A stretch of DNA of 26,839 nucleotides. Origin: UBA5336 sp964412785 (GTDB taxonomy: Bacteria > Pseudomonadota > Alphaproteobacteria > Caulobacterales > Hyphomonadaceae). Below, piece after piece: positions 1 to 7,787 of this stretch. The stretch lies in the NCBI GenBank assembly GCA_964412785.1, contig CAYPQD010000033.1:1-26839 (forward strand), written 5' to 3'. A program made the translations under genes and the position numbers. The first letter of the stretch is position 1, and every line of letters begins with the position of its first letter. The notes beneath the pieces are model-generated. The model saw nothing but the letters and a program-made list of their open reading frames with translations, did not search any database and had not been told where the DNA came from.

Positions 1-2
1 CC

Positions 3-398
3 CGCAGGGAGACAGGCGTGCGTCGGCGAAACAGGGCGCTTCGGATCGGCACGGGTCGCGGCCTCGGCCGTGCCGAGCCGGTCCGCGATCCCTGTGGAGG
101 CGGTGCGCCGGCGGGGCTGGTCGCAAAGGGCCGCCCGCTCGCGCCGGTTGTCTCCGGTGCGGCCGTGCGCGCCCGGCTGGCAGCGCTGCAGCGTCTTCTG
201 GCCGATCCTGAGGCCGCCACCCGGCGCCTGCGCCGCCGGCTTGGCCGCAGGCCTGCCCGCGCGCCGGTATTCTGGCCGCTGGCGCGCCTTCGATGGCGGG
301 GTCGTCAGCCCGATTGCCTCCTCGCCAGCGCGCTCGCCCACCTTGACGGCCTCGCCCTGGCCGGCCTGCTGGCGCTGCAGCGCCCGGCGCCGTCCTGA
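3..398 (+). CDS. C-terminal part of an unrecognised protein (5' end outside the window)
   Basis: The frame is open from the left edge and stops at 396-398. A GTG at 18 could be a start, but the frame continues upstream, so I treat it as a partial gene. The visible product is about 130 residues, rich in Ala, Arg and Leu, with an Arg-rich stretch near its middle and a Leu/Ala-rich tail. I see no recognisable domain, signal peptide or catalytic motif. It converges on the lipoprotein gene that ends at 415, with only 16 bases between the two stops. A second frame (70-435) is also open over the same DNA, which is common at this GC content, so the choice of frame is moderate at best. Confidence 0.35.
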   Translation, partial: RRETGVRRRNRALRIGTGRGLGRAEPVRDPCGGGAPAGLVAKGRPLAPVVSGAAVRARLAALQRLLADPEAATRRLRRRLGRRPARAPVFWPLARLRWRGRQPDCLLASALAHLDGLALAGLLALQRPAPS

Positions 399-414
399 AC
401 ATCGGTCTTTCGGT

Positions 415-1074
415 TCACTCCAGACCGGTGCTTGAGGGCTTGGCGTGCGGCGCGTCGCCCTTGAACACGATGTTGGAGGTCTCACCCGGGTCCGGGTGGG
501 GCGCGGCCGGCCAGGCACAGCCCAGCGCCTGGCCCTGTCCCTTCAGGTAGGCGCGGCGCTGCTCGCCCTTCAGGAAGGCCGCGGCATATTTCTTCGCGTG
601 GCTGTGGGCACCGGTGGCGCGCCGCACCAGCCCGCGGAAGGGGATGAAGCCGCGCGCCTCGGAGGCGACCAGGTCGAGCGTCGCCGAGGACGCCTTGTCG
701 GCGGCCCATTCCGCCTCCGGGACGTCCTCCTCGGTCTTCGGGGTGTCCCAGTCGGCCCCCAGCAGGGCATCCAGCGCGACGACCTCCTGGCCGATGGCGA
801 TGCACGACAGGGTAGGGCTGGCATCATAGGGCGTCTCCAGCGCGGCGAGGCGTTCGGGGATCGCGTCCTTGCGCAGGTTGAGGTCCTCCAGCGGCGACAG
901 GGCCGCGTCAGCGAGCCCCTCGCGGGTCTGGCCGACCGCCATGGACGTGGCATCGCCGACCGACCCGCCGGTCGGTTCGGACGCTGCCACCTCAGGCGAG
1001 CCCGCCCCGCCGGACGTGGCGCACGCGGCCAGCAGAAGGCCGCAAAAGAGGGAGGCGGTGAGACGCAGCGCCAT
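415..1074 (-). CDS. hypothetical lipoprotein, 219 aa
   Basis: The N-terminus has a short positive region, a hydrophobic stretch and a lipobox LLAAC with the lipidated Cys at residue 18, so the product should be anchored in the envelope. After a Ser/Gly/Ala-rich linker (about 19-60) a more conserved-looking body follows. It contains LNLRKDAIPERL (about 65-76), a Cys in TLSCIAIGQEV (about 88-98) and a second Cys near residue 186. It resembles small unnamed alphaproteobacterial lipoproteins, and I cannot give it a function. The Shine-Dalgarno upstream of the ATG is weak. It diverges from tRNA-Lys, with 97 bases between the two. A long plus-strand frame over the same DNA (445-1209) runs into the tRNA and is a shadow. 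Confidence 0.7.
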   Translation of the reverse strand: MALRLTASLFCGLLLAACATSGGAGSPEVAASEPTGGSVGDATSMAVGQTREGLADAALSPLEDLNLRKDAIPERLAALETPYDASPTLSCIAIGQEVVALDALLGADWDTPKTEEDVPEAEWAADKASSATLDLVASEARGFIPFRGLVRRATGAHSHAKKYAAAFLKGEQRRAYLKGQGQALGCAWPAAPHPDPGETSNIVFKGDAPHAKPSSTGLE

Positions 1075-1131
1075 GTCACAGAAGGACCAGACAATTCAGG
1101 CAAAAGCAAGCACGGCGCGGCATTCCGTTCA

Positions 1132-1160
1132 TTGACCGGCAAGGTGCGCCTGCCTATGTC
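1132..1160 (+). promoter_or_regulatory. sigma-70-type promoter of tRNA-Lys
   Basis: TTGACC at 1132-1137 and TATGTC at 1155-1160 are separated by exactly 17 bases. The -10 element ends 11 bases before the first tRNA base (1172), which gives a very short leader, as is usual for tRNA genes. This is motif evidence only. Confidence 0.55.
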
Positions 1161-1171
1161 TCGCGTCCGGC

Positions 1172-1247
<76 letters not shown>

Positions 1248-1354
1248 TATTTTTCAAGGCCTTGCGGGCTGCCGCCTGACCGGTTTGGAAACAATGACGG
1301 GCGGATCCTCGGAGAGCGGCTTGCATGAATCGCAGCGCAGTGGTGATGGTTCAA

Positions 1355-2803
1355 TCATGATGGGTCCGGATCAGTCGCCGCAAGCGGGCATTCGGCGATC
1401 GACACACGCGCGATCTCCTGCGCCTCGATTTGTGTGCCTGCGGCCGCCGTTTCGATCCGGACCGAGATGTCCAGGCTTTCGCTCCTCGTCGTGCCCCCGA
1501 TCGTCAGGACCGGCGTTTCGGGGCCCATTGGCTGGAAACCTACCGATGAGAGATTGCTGACCATGACGCCGAAGCCAGGAGGCAGGTCGCAGGTCAGCAC
1601 CTCTGCTGTCCCGTTCGAGACGGTGCTGGACGCACAATCGGCGCCCCGGACCGACAGGACAACATCCGGCTCGTCCGGGACAGAAAGGGAGATCCGAACC
1701 GACCGGTCAACCGGATTGGCGAAGGGTTCCAGCATGTGCCCTGCGCCCGGCAGCCCCGGATCACATCGACCCGAGAGCGCGCCATCGGACCGCCTGTAAA
1801 CGGAAGCCTGTCCGAGGGATGATGCCAGGTGTCCAAGCGACACCTCCAGCGACTGGACCCGGTCCATCACATTGCGCCTGGCAAAACCAGTCAGACCTTC
1901 GCCATCGGTCGAGACACTCCGGATCATGATCTCCGCAGCGGAAATCTCAAGGACGGACACAAGATGCGCGCCGCCCAGAGCGGCGGGTGTGGCCTTGATG
2001 CGCCCGCCGGTTGCCCCGTGCACCAGGTATCGGATGCCATCCAGCTCACCGTCATCCTGCGAGTAATGGAAATGCCCTGCCACGACGAGAAGAACTCCAT
2101 GCTCGGCGAGCAGGGCGTGGACCCTCGACCAGTCGCCCCAATTATACCACAGGGGCTGGTGGATGAAGACAATCGTGCCGTGTGTTTCCGGCCGTCGTCC
2201 CGCCAGCACGTCCTTCAGCCAGGCGAACTGGCGATCGGAGATGCGGGCGAAGAATATCTTGCCCCATCGGGGATCGGAGTGCAGGTGCTCGTGGGAATAG
2301 AGCGAGATAAGCTGCCATCCGTTCACGGTCACGGCATAGTAGGGCGTGCCTGCAATGCCCGGCTTCTTCCCCCGGTAGAGCTCGAGAAACACCGCCTCCC
2401 GGGAGCGGTCAGCAGAGTTCGCCTCGCGCAGGGGCGGGTTCACATCATGGTCGCCCGCGGTGAGGAACCATGGGGCGGCCAGCCGGTCGAGCAGACCCGT
2501 TGCCTTCTCGAAATCGGCCTTGATGGCGGGCACTGGCTTTGCCGACTCAAGGAGGTCGCCGACATGGATGACGGCATCAAGGTCGAAACCGCGCAGCTGT
2601 TCGACGCCCTTTTCGAGCTCACCATAGGCGCGTCCAAGGTCGTGTGTCCCGGTCTGGTCGCCGATCACGCCGAGACGGAAGACCGGGCGCTCGGGTTGGG
2701 AAGCTATCGTCGCACATGACGACAAGGCCCAGACAGCAAGCAGGGCGATAAAGGTCAACGCCGCCCCACCACGAAAAGCGGCGGGGCGGGAGCTTGCGCG
2801 CAT
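1355..2803 (-). CDS. lipoprotein calcineurin-like metallophosphoesterase, 482 aa
   Basis: The signal peptide ends in a lipobox LSSCA (Cys30), so the enzyme should be membrane-anchored on the periplasmic side or at the surface. The metallophosphoesterase blocks come in the usual order: GDQTGT (48-53), GDLLE (82-86), GDHD (117-120, the GNH[DE] position), IHQP (His205) and GHFH (233-236). These supply ligands for a two-metal site that hydrolyses phosphate esters. The first block lacks the classic DxH and resembles the 'DRTGG' variant found in some secreted phosphoesterases. Residues from about 320 to 482 look like an extra beta-rich C-terminal domain of unknown role. It starts 5 bases after the stop of the TonB receptor gene, so the two are almost certainly co-transcribed. 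The substrate is not evident from sequence; phosphorus scavenging is inferred from the neighbours. Confidence 0.85.
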   Translation of the reverse strand: MRASSRPAAFRGGAALTFIALLAVWALSSCATIASQPERPVFRLGVIGDQTGTHDLGRAYGELEKGVEQLRGFDLDAVIHVGDLLESAKPVPAIKADFEKATGLLDRLAAPWFLTAGDHDVNPPLREANSADRSREAVFLELYRGKKPGIAGTPYYAVTVNGWQLISLYSHEHLHSDPRWGKIFFARISDRQFAWLKDVLAGRRPETHGTIVFIHQPLWYNWGDWSRVHALLAEHGVLLVVAGHFHYSQDDGELDGIRYLVHGATGGRIKATPAALGGAHLVSVLEISAAEIMIRSVSTDGEGLTGFARRNVMDRVQSLEVSLGHLASSLGQASVYRRSDGALSGRCDPGLPGAGHMLEPFANPVDRSVRISLSVPDEPDVVLSVRGADCASSTVSNGTAEVLTCDLPPGFGVMVSNLSSVGFQPMGPETPVLTIGGTTRSESLDISVRIETAAAGTQIEAQEIARVSIAECPLAATDPDPS

Positions 2804-2808
2804 CGGAC

Positions 2809-4788
2809 CTAGTTCCGGACGCGTATGCCGACATATCCGGCAGCGCCCGGTGATGCGAAGCCGATCACCTCCTGATAGTCCTCATCGAGGATGTTCTCGC
2901 CCCGTGCAAAGACTTCCAATTGGTCGTTAACCGCATAGCTGCCCGCCAGACGGACCAGCGTGAAAGCGTCGAGCGTGCGCCGGGGCGTGAAACTGGGATC
3001 GGCGAAACCAAAGAACAGGTCCTCATTCTCGCCATTATAGTCGATACCGAGGTTTGCGTCCGCTCGGTCGCCAAGTCCTGTCCAGTTGATATTCAGGCTG
3101 GCGATGTTCTGCGGCCGGCGCACTTCGGTCAGCTCGTCAGATCCGGTGGCGTCGAGATAGGAATATTGACCATCGAGAGAAAACTGGTCATTCAGCCTCG
3201 CCGCGAAGGATACTTCGATCCCCGATCGATCACTTTCGCCGGGATTGTTGACCGGCGTGGACACAAAGGCTCCGGTCACCGGGTCCTGCACGAAGCTGGT
3301 GCTGATCTCGTCTTCGAGATTGGCTTCGAAATAGGTCACGTCGAATTTGAGATCGCCGTCGAACAGCGTCTGTTCGACGCCGAAATCGAAGCCCTCTGAC
3401 CGCTCCGGCTTCAGGTCCGGATTGCCGATGAAGGTGTCGGGATTGAAGCCGAAGCGTTCGTTGAAACCGGGGTCGGTGATCCCCTCGCCCCAGCTTGCGT
3501 GGAGCCGTGTCCCGGTCTCATTGAAGATGTACGCTGCCGAAACCCGGAAGGTCGTGGCATCGTCAAAGACATCATTGTAGTCTTGGCGAACGGCAGCGGC
3601 AGCATACAATCTTTCGTCGAAGTCGAGTGTGTACTCGCCAGCGAGTGAGAGCTGTTCATCCTCCTGGACGTTCGGTGCCGGAAGGAACTGGCTTTCATTG
3701 CGGAAATCCAGTTGTTCCTGCTCAAGGGCGACCGTCAGCCCGTGCCGGGCGCGACCCTGCTGGACATATCCGCTCGCCTGTACGCCAACATCGAGCCTTT
3801 CGCCCCTGCTTGCACTGGTCTCGGTTCCATCGGTGAAGTTATCGAAGTCGCTCTGCGTGTAACCGACATAGCCGCGTAGCGTGACAGCGCCGTCAAGGAG
3901 CGTGCCGATGGCGTCCAGCTTGGCGAACAAATCCTCCGATTCCGAGGTCTGGTTGGCATCCTGAACGGTCCCGAAGCTGAACTCCTGGGCATCGGTGTCG
4001 ACCTCGCTGTCGACATAGCGGATCACGCTTTCGATCCTGAGCGCGTCACTGGGCTCGAAAACGCCCTTCAGCGAGCCCGTGAAATTGGTGAACCCATCCT
4101 CTTCGCTGCCGCTCGGGGAGGAGGAAATGCCGCCCGTGTCATAATGCTGAAACGCCGCGCGCAGTCGCGCGGTCTTGTTGCCACCGCCAAGTGCTCCGAA
4201 AAAGCGGGTTGTTTCGAATGAGCCAGCCTCCAGCTCGCCCTCGGCCTGGAAGCCCTCTTGCGGCGATTTCGTGGTGACCGCGATGACACCCCCGATCGAT
4301 TCAGAGCCGTAGAGCGCTGACTGGGCGCCGCGCAGGATTTCGATCTGCTCGACATCGGCGGCGACGAGATTGGCGTAGTTGAACTCGCCGAAGATCGGAT
4401 TGTTGGCCTCGATCCCGTCAATATAGGTCAGGGTCTGGTTCCCCTCCGCGCCACGGATCCGGACCTGGGTGAGCGTACCGGGAGGGCCGGTGCGGCTCAC
4501 CGCAACACCCGGCACCTCACGCAGCACGTCAGAGACCAGGTTGATCTGACGGATTTCGAGAGCCTCGCTGCCGATTACCGAGATCGCCGATCCGATCTCG
4601 CTCACGGGACGCGGAACCAGGCTGCCGAGAACCACGACAGGGTCCAGCTCATAGTCGCCATCGCGAACCGGCTCGATTTCGGCCTGCCCCTCCAGCCCGT
4701 CCTGGGACTGGCCCTGAGCCGGCGACGCCCCCAGCAGGGCAAGCAGCGATGCAGACGCAAGCGAAACTCCATTCCAAGTAGCGCGCAT
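2809..4788 (-). CDS. TonB-dependent outer-membrane receptor, 659 aa
   Basis: A signal peptide (about 1-26, cleavage after AQG) is followed by a TonB-box-like segment near LDPVVVLGS (48-56). The plug domain comes next (about 60-175), with the usual motifs VRIRGAEGNQTL (109-120), YIDGIEAN and ILRGAQSALYGSESIGG (151-167). The remainder is a 22-strand-type barrel. A typical late block, ARGENILDEDYQEV, lies just before the C-terminus. The size and layout fit the BtuB/CirA-like class. The barrel ends in VGIRVRN, so the last residue is Asn rather than the usual aromatic. A good ribosome site (GAGGG, 6 bases before the ATG) supports the start. It is the first gene of an operon with the metallophosphoesterase and diverges from the GDPD gene. 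A phosphorus-containing ligand is an inference; vitamin B12 or siderophore uptake cannot be excluded. Confidence 0.92.
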   Translation of the reverse strand: MRATWNGVSLASASLLALLGASPAQGQSQDGLEGQAEIEPVRDGDYELDPVVVLGSLVPRPVSEIGSAISVIGSEALEIRQINLVSDVLREVPGVAVSRTGPPGTLTQVRIRGAEGNQTLTYIDGIEANNPIFGEFNYANLVAADVEQIEILRGAQSALYGSESIGGVIAVTTKSPQEGFQAEGELEAGSFETTRFFGALGGGNKTARLRAAFQHYDTGGISSSPSGSEEDGFTNFTGSLKGVFEPSDALRIESVIRYVDSEVDTDAQEFSFGTVQDANQTSESEDLFAKLDAIGTLLDGAVTLRGYVGYTQSDFDNFTDGTETSASRGERLDVGVQASGYVQQGRARHGLTVALEQEQLDFRNESQFLPAPNVQEDEQLSLAGEYTLDFDERLYAAAAVRQDYNDVFDDATTFRVSAAYIFNETGTRLHASWGEGITDPGFNERFGFNPDTFIGNPDLKPERSEGFDFGVEQTLFDGDLKFDVTYFEANLEDEISTSFVQDPVTGAFVSTPVNNPGESDRSGIEVSFAARLNDQFSLDGQYSYLDATGSDELTEVRRPQNIASLNINWTGLGDRADANLGIDYNGENEDLFFGFADPSFTPRRTLDAFTLVRLAGSYAVNDQLEVFARGENILDEDYQEVIGFASPGAAGYVGIRVRN

Positions 4789-4865
4789 GAATTTCCCTCT
4801 GGTTGCAAAGAATTCGGATGCCTCTCATCAATATAACTGAAAAGCGAACCTTTGGAGAAGGTAAG

Positions 4866-4883
4866 TTGACAATTCCGTGAATT
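4866..4883 (-). promoter_or_regulatory. weak Pho-box-like direct repeat before the TonB receptor operon
   Basis: Read on the minus strand, AATTCAC and TTGTCAA are spaced as 7-4-7, the geometry of a PhoB site. They match 9 of 14 consensus positions (CTGTCAY twice), which is marginal. I list it because of the gene content on both sides. Confidence 0.2.
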
Positions 4884-4903
4884 TTTCGCCGACCTGCGCG
4901 AAA

Positions 4904-4926
4904 GTGTCACGAACATTTGTTAGAAT
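4904..4926 (+). promoter_or_regulatory. possible promoter of the GDPD gene: one PhoB half-site plus a -10
   Basis: GTGTCAC (4904-4910) matches the PhoB heptamer at 6 of 7 positions. It lies 10 bases before TAGAAT (4921-4926), a near-consensus -10, and there is no good -35. Activator-dependent pho promoters have this layout, but the second heptamer is not convincing here. Confidence 0.3.
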
Positions 4927-4954
4927 GAAGGCTTGCAAGCAGGAGTAAATATCA

Positions 4955-5917
4955 ATGCGTCCCAGCGCCAGACACGTGGCAATTGCACTGTCACTCACCG
5001 CAACTGCATGCGTCCATGACGGGGTTCCGGTTGGGGAAGGGGCGCGTCCCGCCTTGCCTGAACCGGCCATGGCCTTTGTGAACCCGGATCAATCGGTGGC
5101 AGACTATCTGGCCTGCCTGCGTGACCAGCAGGTCATGATCCTCAGCGCCCATCGCGGCGGACCGCAGCCGGGCTTTGCGGAGAACAGCCTTGAGACGTTC
5201 GCCAACACGCTGGCTTACGCCCCGTTCCTGATCGAGACGGATGTGCGCATGACGGCTGATGGCGTGTTTGTCCTGCTTCATGATGAGGACCTTGAGCGAA
5301 CGACAACGGGCACCGGACCGATCAGCGAGACCAAGAGCAGCGATCTCGCCGCTGTCACGCTTCTCGACGATGACAATCAGCCCACACCCCATGCCATTCC
5401 GACCCTCGACGATGCGCTTGGCTGGGCAAGGCACAGGGCCATCCTGCAGCTCGACGTGAAATCCGGCGCGCCGATCGAGGAGGTTGCCCGGTTGGTCGTC
5501 GACCGCGGGGCGCAGGGCTTTGCGGCGGTCATCGCCTATTCGGTCGAAGACGCGCTGGCGGCCGCAGCGGTCAGTGATGAACTGACGGTCTCGGTCGAAA
5601 TCATGGACATCGCGACGCTGGACACGCTCGAGGCGTCAGGGCTCCCGGCAAAGCGGATCATGGCCTGGACGGGAATTGAGACCGAACGTCCGGAACTTTG
5701 GGCCGCGCTGAATGCGCGGGGCGTCAGCGCCGCCTGGGGCTCGCTCTGGTATCTTGACCGCGAGATCATGGAAAGCGGCAACACGTCCGAGTTTGCCCGT
5801 CTGGCCGAGGACGGCCTCGACGTCCTGTCCAGCGATATCCACCTCGACGCCCACCGTGCGGTGGAAACGCGCCAGGACACCCTGGCCGCGGTTTCGACCT
5901 GCAACACGCGCCGTTGA
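4955..5917 (+). CDS. lipoprotein glycerophosphodiester phosphodiesterase (GDPD family), 320 aa
   Basis: This enzyme is expected to hydrolyse glycerophosphodiesters to glycerol-3-phosphate and an alcohol in a TIM-barrel fold. The catalytic landmarks are visible: AHRGG (65-69, with His66 and Arg67), ENSLE (76-80, Glu76), IETDVRMTADG (93-103, metal ligands Glu94 and Asp96) and LLHDEDLERTT (107-117, His109). The lipobox-like TATAC puts a lipidated Cys at residue 19, so the protein is envelope-anchored. AGGAG lies 9 bases before the ATG. It diverges from the TonB receptor/metallophosphoesterase operon across 166 AT-richer bases, and a strong stem-loop follows its stop. The three genes together suggest uptake and breakdown of organic phosphate. 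The family also includes enzymes acting on other lipids and toxins, so the exact substrate is open. Confidence 0.9.
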   Translation: MRPSARHVAIALSLTATACVHDGVPVGEGARPALPEPAMAFVNPDQSVADYLACLRDQQVMILSAHRGGPQPGFAENSLETFANTLAYAPFLIETDVRMTADGVFVLLHDEDLERTTTGTGPISETKSSDLAAVTLLDDDNQPTPHAIPTLDDALGWARHRAILQLDVKSGAPIEEVARLVVDRGAQGFAAVIAYSVEDALAAAAVSDELTVSVEIMDIATLDTLEASGLPAKRIMAWTGIETERPELWAALNARGVSAAWGSLWYLDREIMESGNTSEFARLAEDGLDVLSSDIHLDAHRAVETRQDTLAAVSTCNTRR

Positions 5918-5944
5918 GCCTGCCTTGCGATTGGAAGCACTTAT

Positions 5945-5984
5945 ACCCGTGTTCGCAGATGTACCCTCATCTGCGCACACGGGT
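5945..5984. terminator. bidirectional stem-loop between convergent genes
   Basis: ACCCGTGT (5945-5952) pairs with ACACGGGT (5977-5984). After one mismatch, CGCAGATG (5954-5961) pairs with CATCTGCG (5968-5975), leaving a 6-base loop. The 16 pairs fill the 68-base gap between the stops of the GDPD gene and the Anbu gene. No clear T-run follows on either strand, so it may act as a transcription block or a 3'-end stabiliser rather than a textbook intrinsic terminator. Confidence 0.65.
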
Positions 5985-5985
5985 G

Positions 5986-6717
5986 TCAGACCGACATCTG
6001 GCGCATCACGGCAAACGCGTCGCGCAGTTCCTGCGACCAGCGCTCGGAGAACCGGCGGAAGGCCGGGTCGTCGGCCTCGATCCGGCGCAATTGCTCGAAC
6101 GCCAGCGTGTCGCGCCGCATCACCGCGAGATCCAGCGGCATGCCGACGGAGAGGTTGGAGCGCAAGGTGGAATCCATCGACAGCAGGACGCAGATCACGG
6201 CATCCTCAAGATCGGTCTCCACTGTCACCACCCTGTCGATGATCGGCTTGCCATACTTGTGCTCGCCGAGCTGGAAATAGGGCGTGTCCTCCATCGCCTC
6301 GATGAAATTGCCGGCGGCGTAGACGAGGAACAGGCGCGGCGCCCCGCCAGCGCGCTGGCCGCCGATTATGATCGTCGCGCCGGAATCGACCCCGCGGGCT
6401 GTCAGACCGCCGGCATAGCGCTGCTGGACCATACGCATCTTGTCACCGACCAGCTGGGCGACGTCGAACATGCTGGCGGCGCTGAGCAGTGTCACCCGCT
6501 GGTCGGCGGCGCGCTCGATATCCTCGTTGAGCTCGGAAATCACCGCCTGGGTGATGCCGAGATTGCCGGCGGTCATCATCGTGATGGCCCGCTCTCCGGG
6601 CGTGTGCCAGGTGAACAGCTTCTTGACGCGGGAGATATTGTCGACGCCGGCATTGGTGCGGCTGTCGGCGAGGAAAACGAGGCCGGCGTTCAGCTTGATG
6701 GCAACGCAATAGGTCAT
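5986..6717 (-). CDS. Anbu proteasome-type peptidase, 243 aa
   Basis: Anbu is a bacterial relative of HslV and 20S proteasome beta subunits and forms ring- or helix-like self-compartmentalised assemblies. I start it at MTYCVAIKLN because family members expose the residue after the initiator Met as the N-terminal nucleophile (Thr2 here, becoming Thr1). The next motif is FLADSRTNAGVDNIS, with Asp18 at the proteasome Asp17 position, then KK at 32-33 for the catalytic Lys. Central Gly-rich strands (TIIIGGQRAGG) and a C-terminal helical tail complete the usual length. The frame is open upstream, with alternative ATGs at 6795 and 6855. Those would bury the nucleophile and overlap the alpha-E gene. 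There is no strong ribosome site before 6717, which leaves slight doubt. It is third in a minus-strand operon after the ATP-grasp and alpha-E genes. Confidence 0.92.
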   Translation of the reverse strand: MTYCVAIKLNAGLVFLADSRTNAGVDNISRVKKLFTWHTPGERAITMMTAGNLGITQAVISELNEDIERAADQRVTLLSAASMFDVAQLVGDKMRMVQQRYAGGLTARGVDSGATIIIGGQRAGGAPRLFLVYAAGNFIEAMEDTPYFQLGEHKYGKPIIDRVVTVETDLEDAVICVLLSMDSTLRSNLSVGMPLDLAVMRRDTLAFEQLRRIEADDPAFRRFSERWSQELRDAFAVMRQMSV

Positions 6718-6772
6718 GGGAATGTCGTCGAGGCTGGGAACCGTGTCGGGCGTCGGCGTGCGGGCAAAGCGG

Positions 6773-7765
6773 TCACTGTCCTGACTTTGGGTCATCCGCA
6801 CTGCCCTCGCCGAGCGGTGGAGCGAATCCGTAGGCCTCTGCCAGCAGGCTGGCAATCGAATAGTTCCGTTCGATCACGTCGGTGAGGAATTCGTGAAGCC
6901 CGAACTGGAAGATCCCGTCCACGGTCATCGCGCCGACACGCGCCACCAGGTCCTGCAGCGGCGCACGACAGGCCGCCGGGTGGCCGTAGAAGCGTTCCAG
7001 GTCAGCCACGGCGGTCTCGGCGCGGCGCAGGTTGAAGATGATCGAGCGGGGAAAACGGTGGTTGAGGATCAGGAAATCCGCGACGCCGCGTGCGCTGACA
7101 TCCTCGCCCATGGCAAAGTGATAGGCGCGCTGGGCGGATGCGGCCTGCAGCAGCGAGAGCCACTGATAGTGATCCGATGGCGAGCCGACATCGGCAATGG
7201 AGGTGAGCAGGACATGGTATTTCACATCGATCAGCCGCGCGGTGGCATCCGTGCGCTCCACCGCCATGCCCATGGTGACGAAGTCATAGCCATCGCCGCG
7301 CAGGGTAGTGCCATGGAAGGCGCCGCGAAAGATCGCCGTCTTGTCCTTGGTCCAGTCGATCAGGTCTGACAGGCCCGATCCGGTGACCTGGTGGCGCTGC
7401 CAGGTGCGCATCTCGCTCCACGCTCTGTTGAGCGCCTCCCAGCTCTCCTGGGTCAGGGTGGAGCGGATCGATCGGGCATTCTCGCGCGCCCGGGTGAAGC
7501 AATTGACAAGGCTTGAGGCGGTGTCGGGGCTGAATACGAGGTGTTCGACGGCGCCGGCCTGGGACACGGTCTCGATCGCCGCTCCGAGCCGGTCGCGCGC
7601 GCCTGCTGCGATCAGGACCGAGGACCATTCATTGGAGGCGGGCCGGCCGACATCGCGGGGCAGCGTCTCCATCCGCCGGGCGGCGTCGAGCAGGCGGGCG
7701 ATGTTTTCGGCCCGCTCGACATAGCGACCGATCCAGAACAGGTTCTCGGCGACCCGGCTCAACAT
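6773..7765 (-). CDS. alpha-E domain protein (DUF403), 330 aa
   Basis: The N-terminus MLSRVAENLFWIGRYVERAENIARLLD is cut close to the family consensus for alpha-E proteins, which are all-helical. Later blocks also fit, for example the region around DYQWLSLLQAASAQRAY and FLILNHRFPRSI. These proteins nearly always accompany the circularly permuted type-2 ATP-grasp enzyme. They are thought to act with it in making a peptide or peptide modification, but no reaction has been assigned to the domain. Its ATG follows the ATP-grasp stop by 22 bases, with AGGA 10 bases upstream of the start. A 55-base gap separates its stop from the Anbu start. Translational coupling in one transcript is likely. Confidence 0.9.
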   Translation of the reverse strand: MLSRVAENLFWIGRYVERAENIARLLDAARRMETLPRDVGRPASNEWSSVLIAAGARDRLGAAIETVSQAGAVEHLVFSPDTASSLVNCFTRARENARSIRSTLTQESWEALNRAWSEMRTWQRHQVTGSGLSDLIDWTKDKTAIFRGAFHGTTLRGDGYDFVTMGMAVERTDATARLIDVKYHVLLTSIADVGSPSDHYQWLSLLQAASAQRAYHFAMGEDVSARGVADFLILNHRFPRSIIFNLRRAETAVADLERFYGHPAACRAPLQDLVARVGAMTVDGIFQFGLHEFLTDVIERNYSIASLLAEAYGFAPPLGEGSADDPKSGQ

Positions 7766-7787
7766 TGCGTGCCTGTCCTCTCCCCGC

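Noticed and set aside
6718..6855. Longer N-terminus for the Anbu peptidase
   Set aside because: It would bury the N-terminal Thr nucleophile and overlap the alpha-E gene; the family begins at MTYC.
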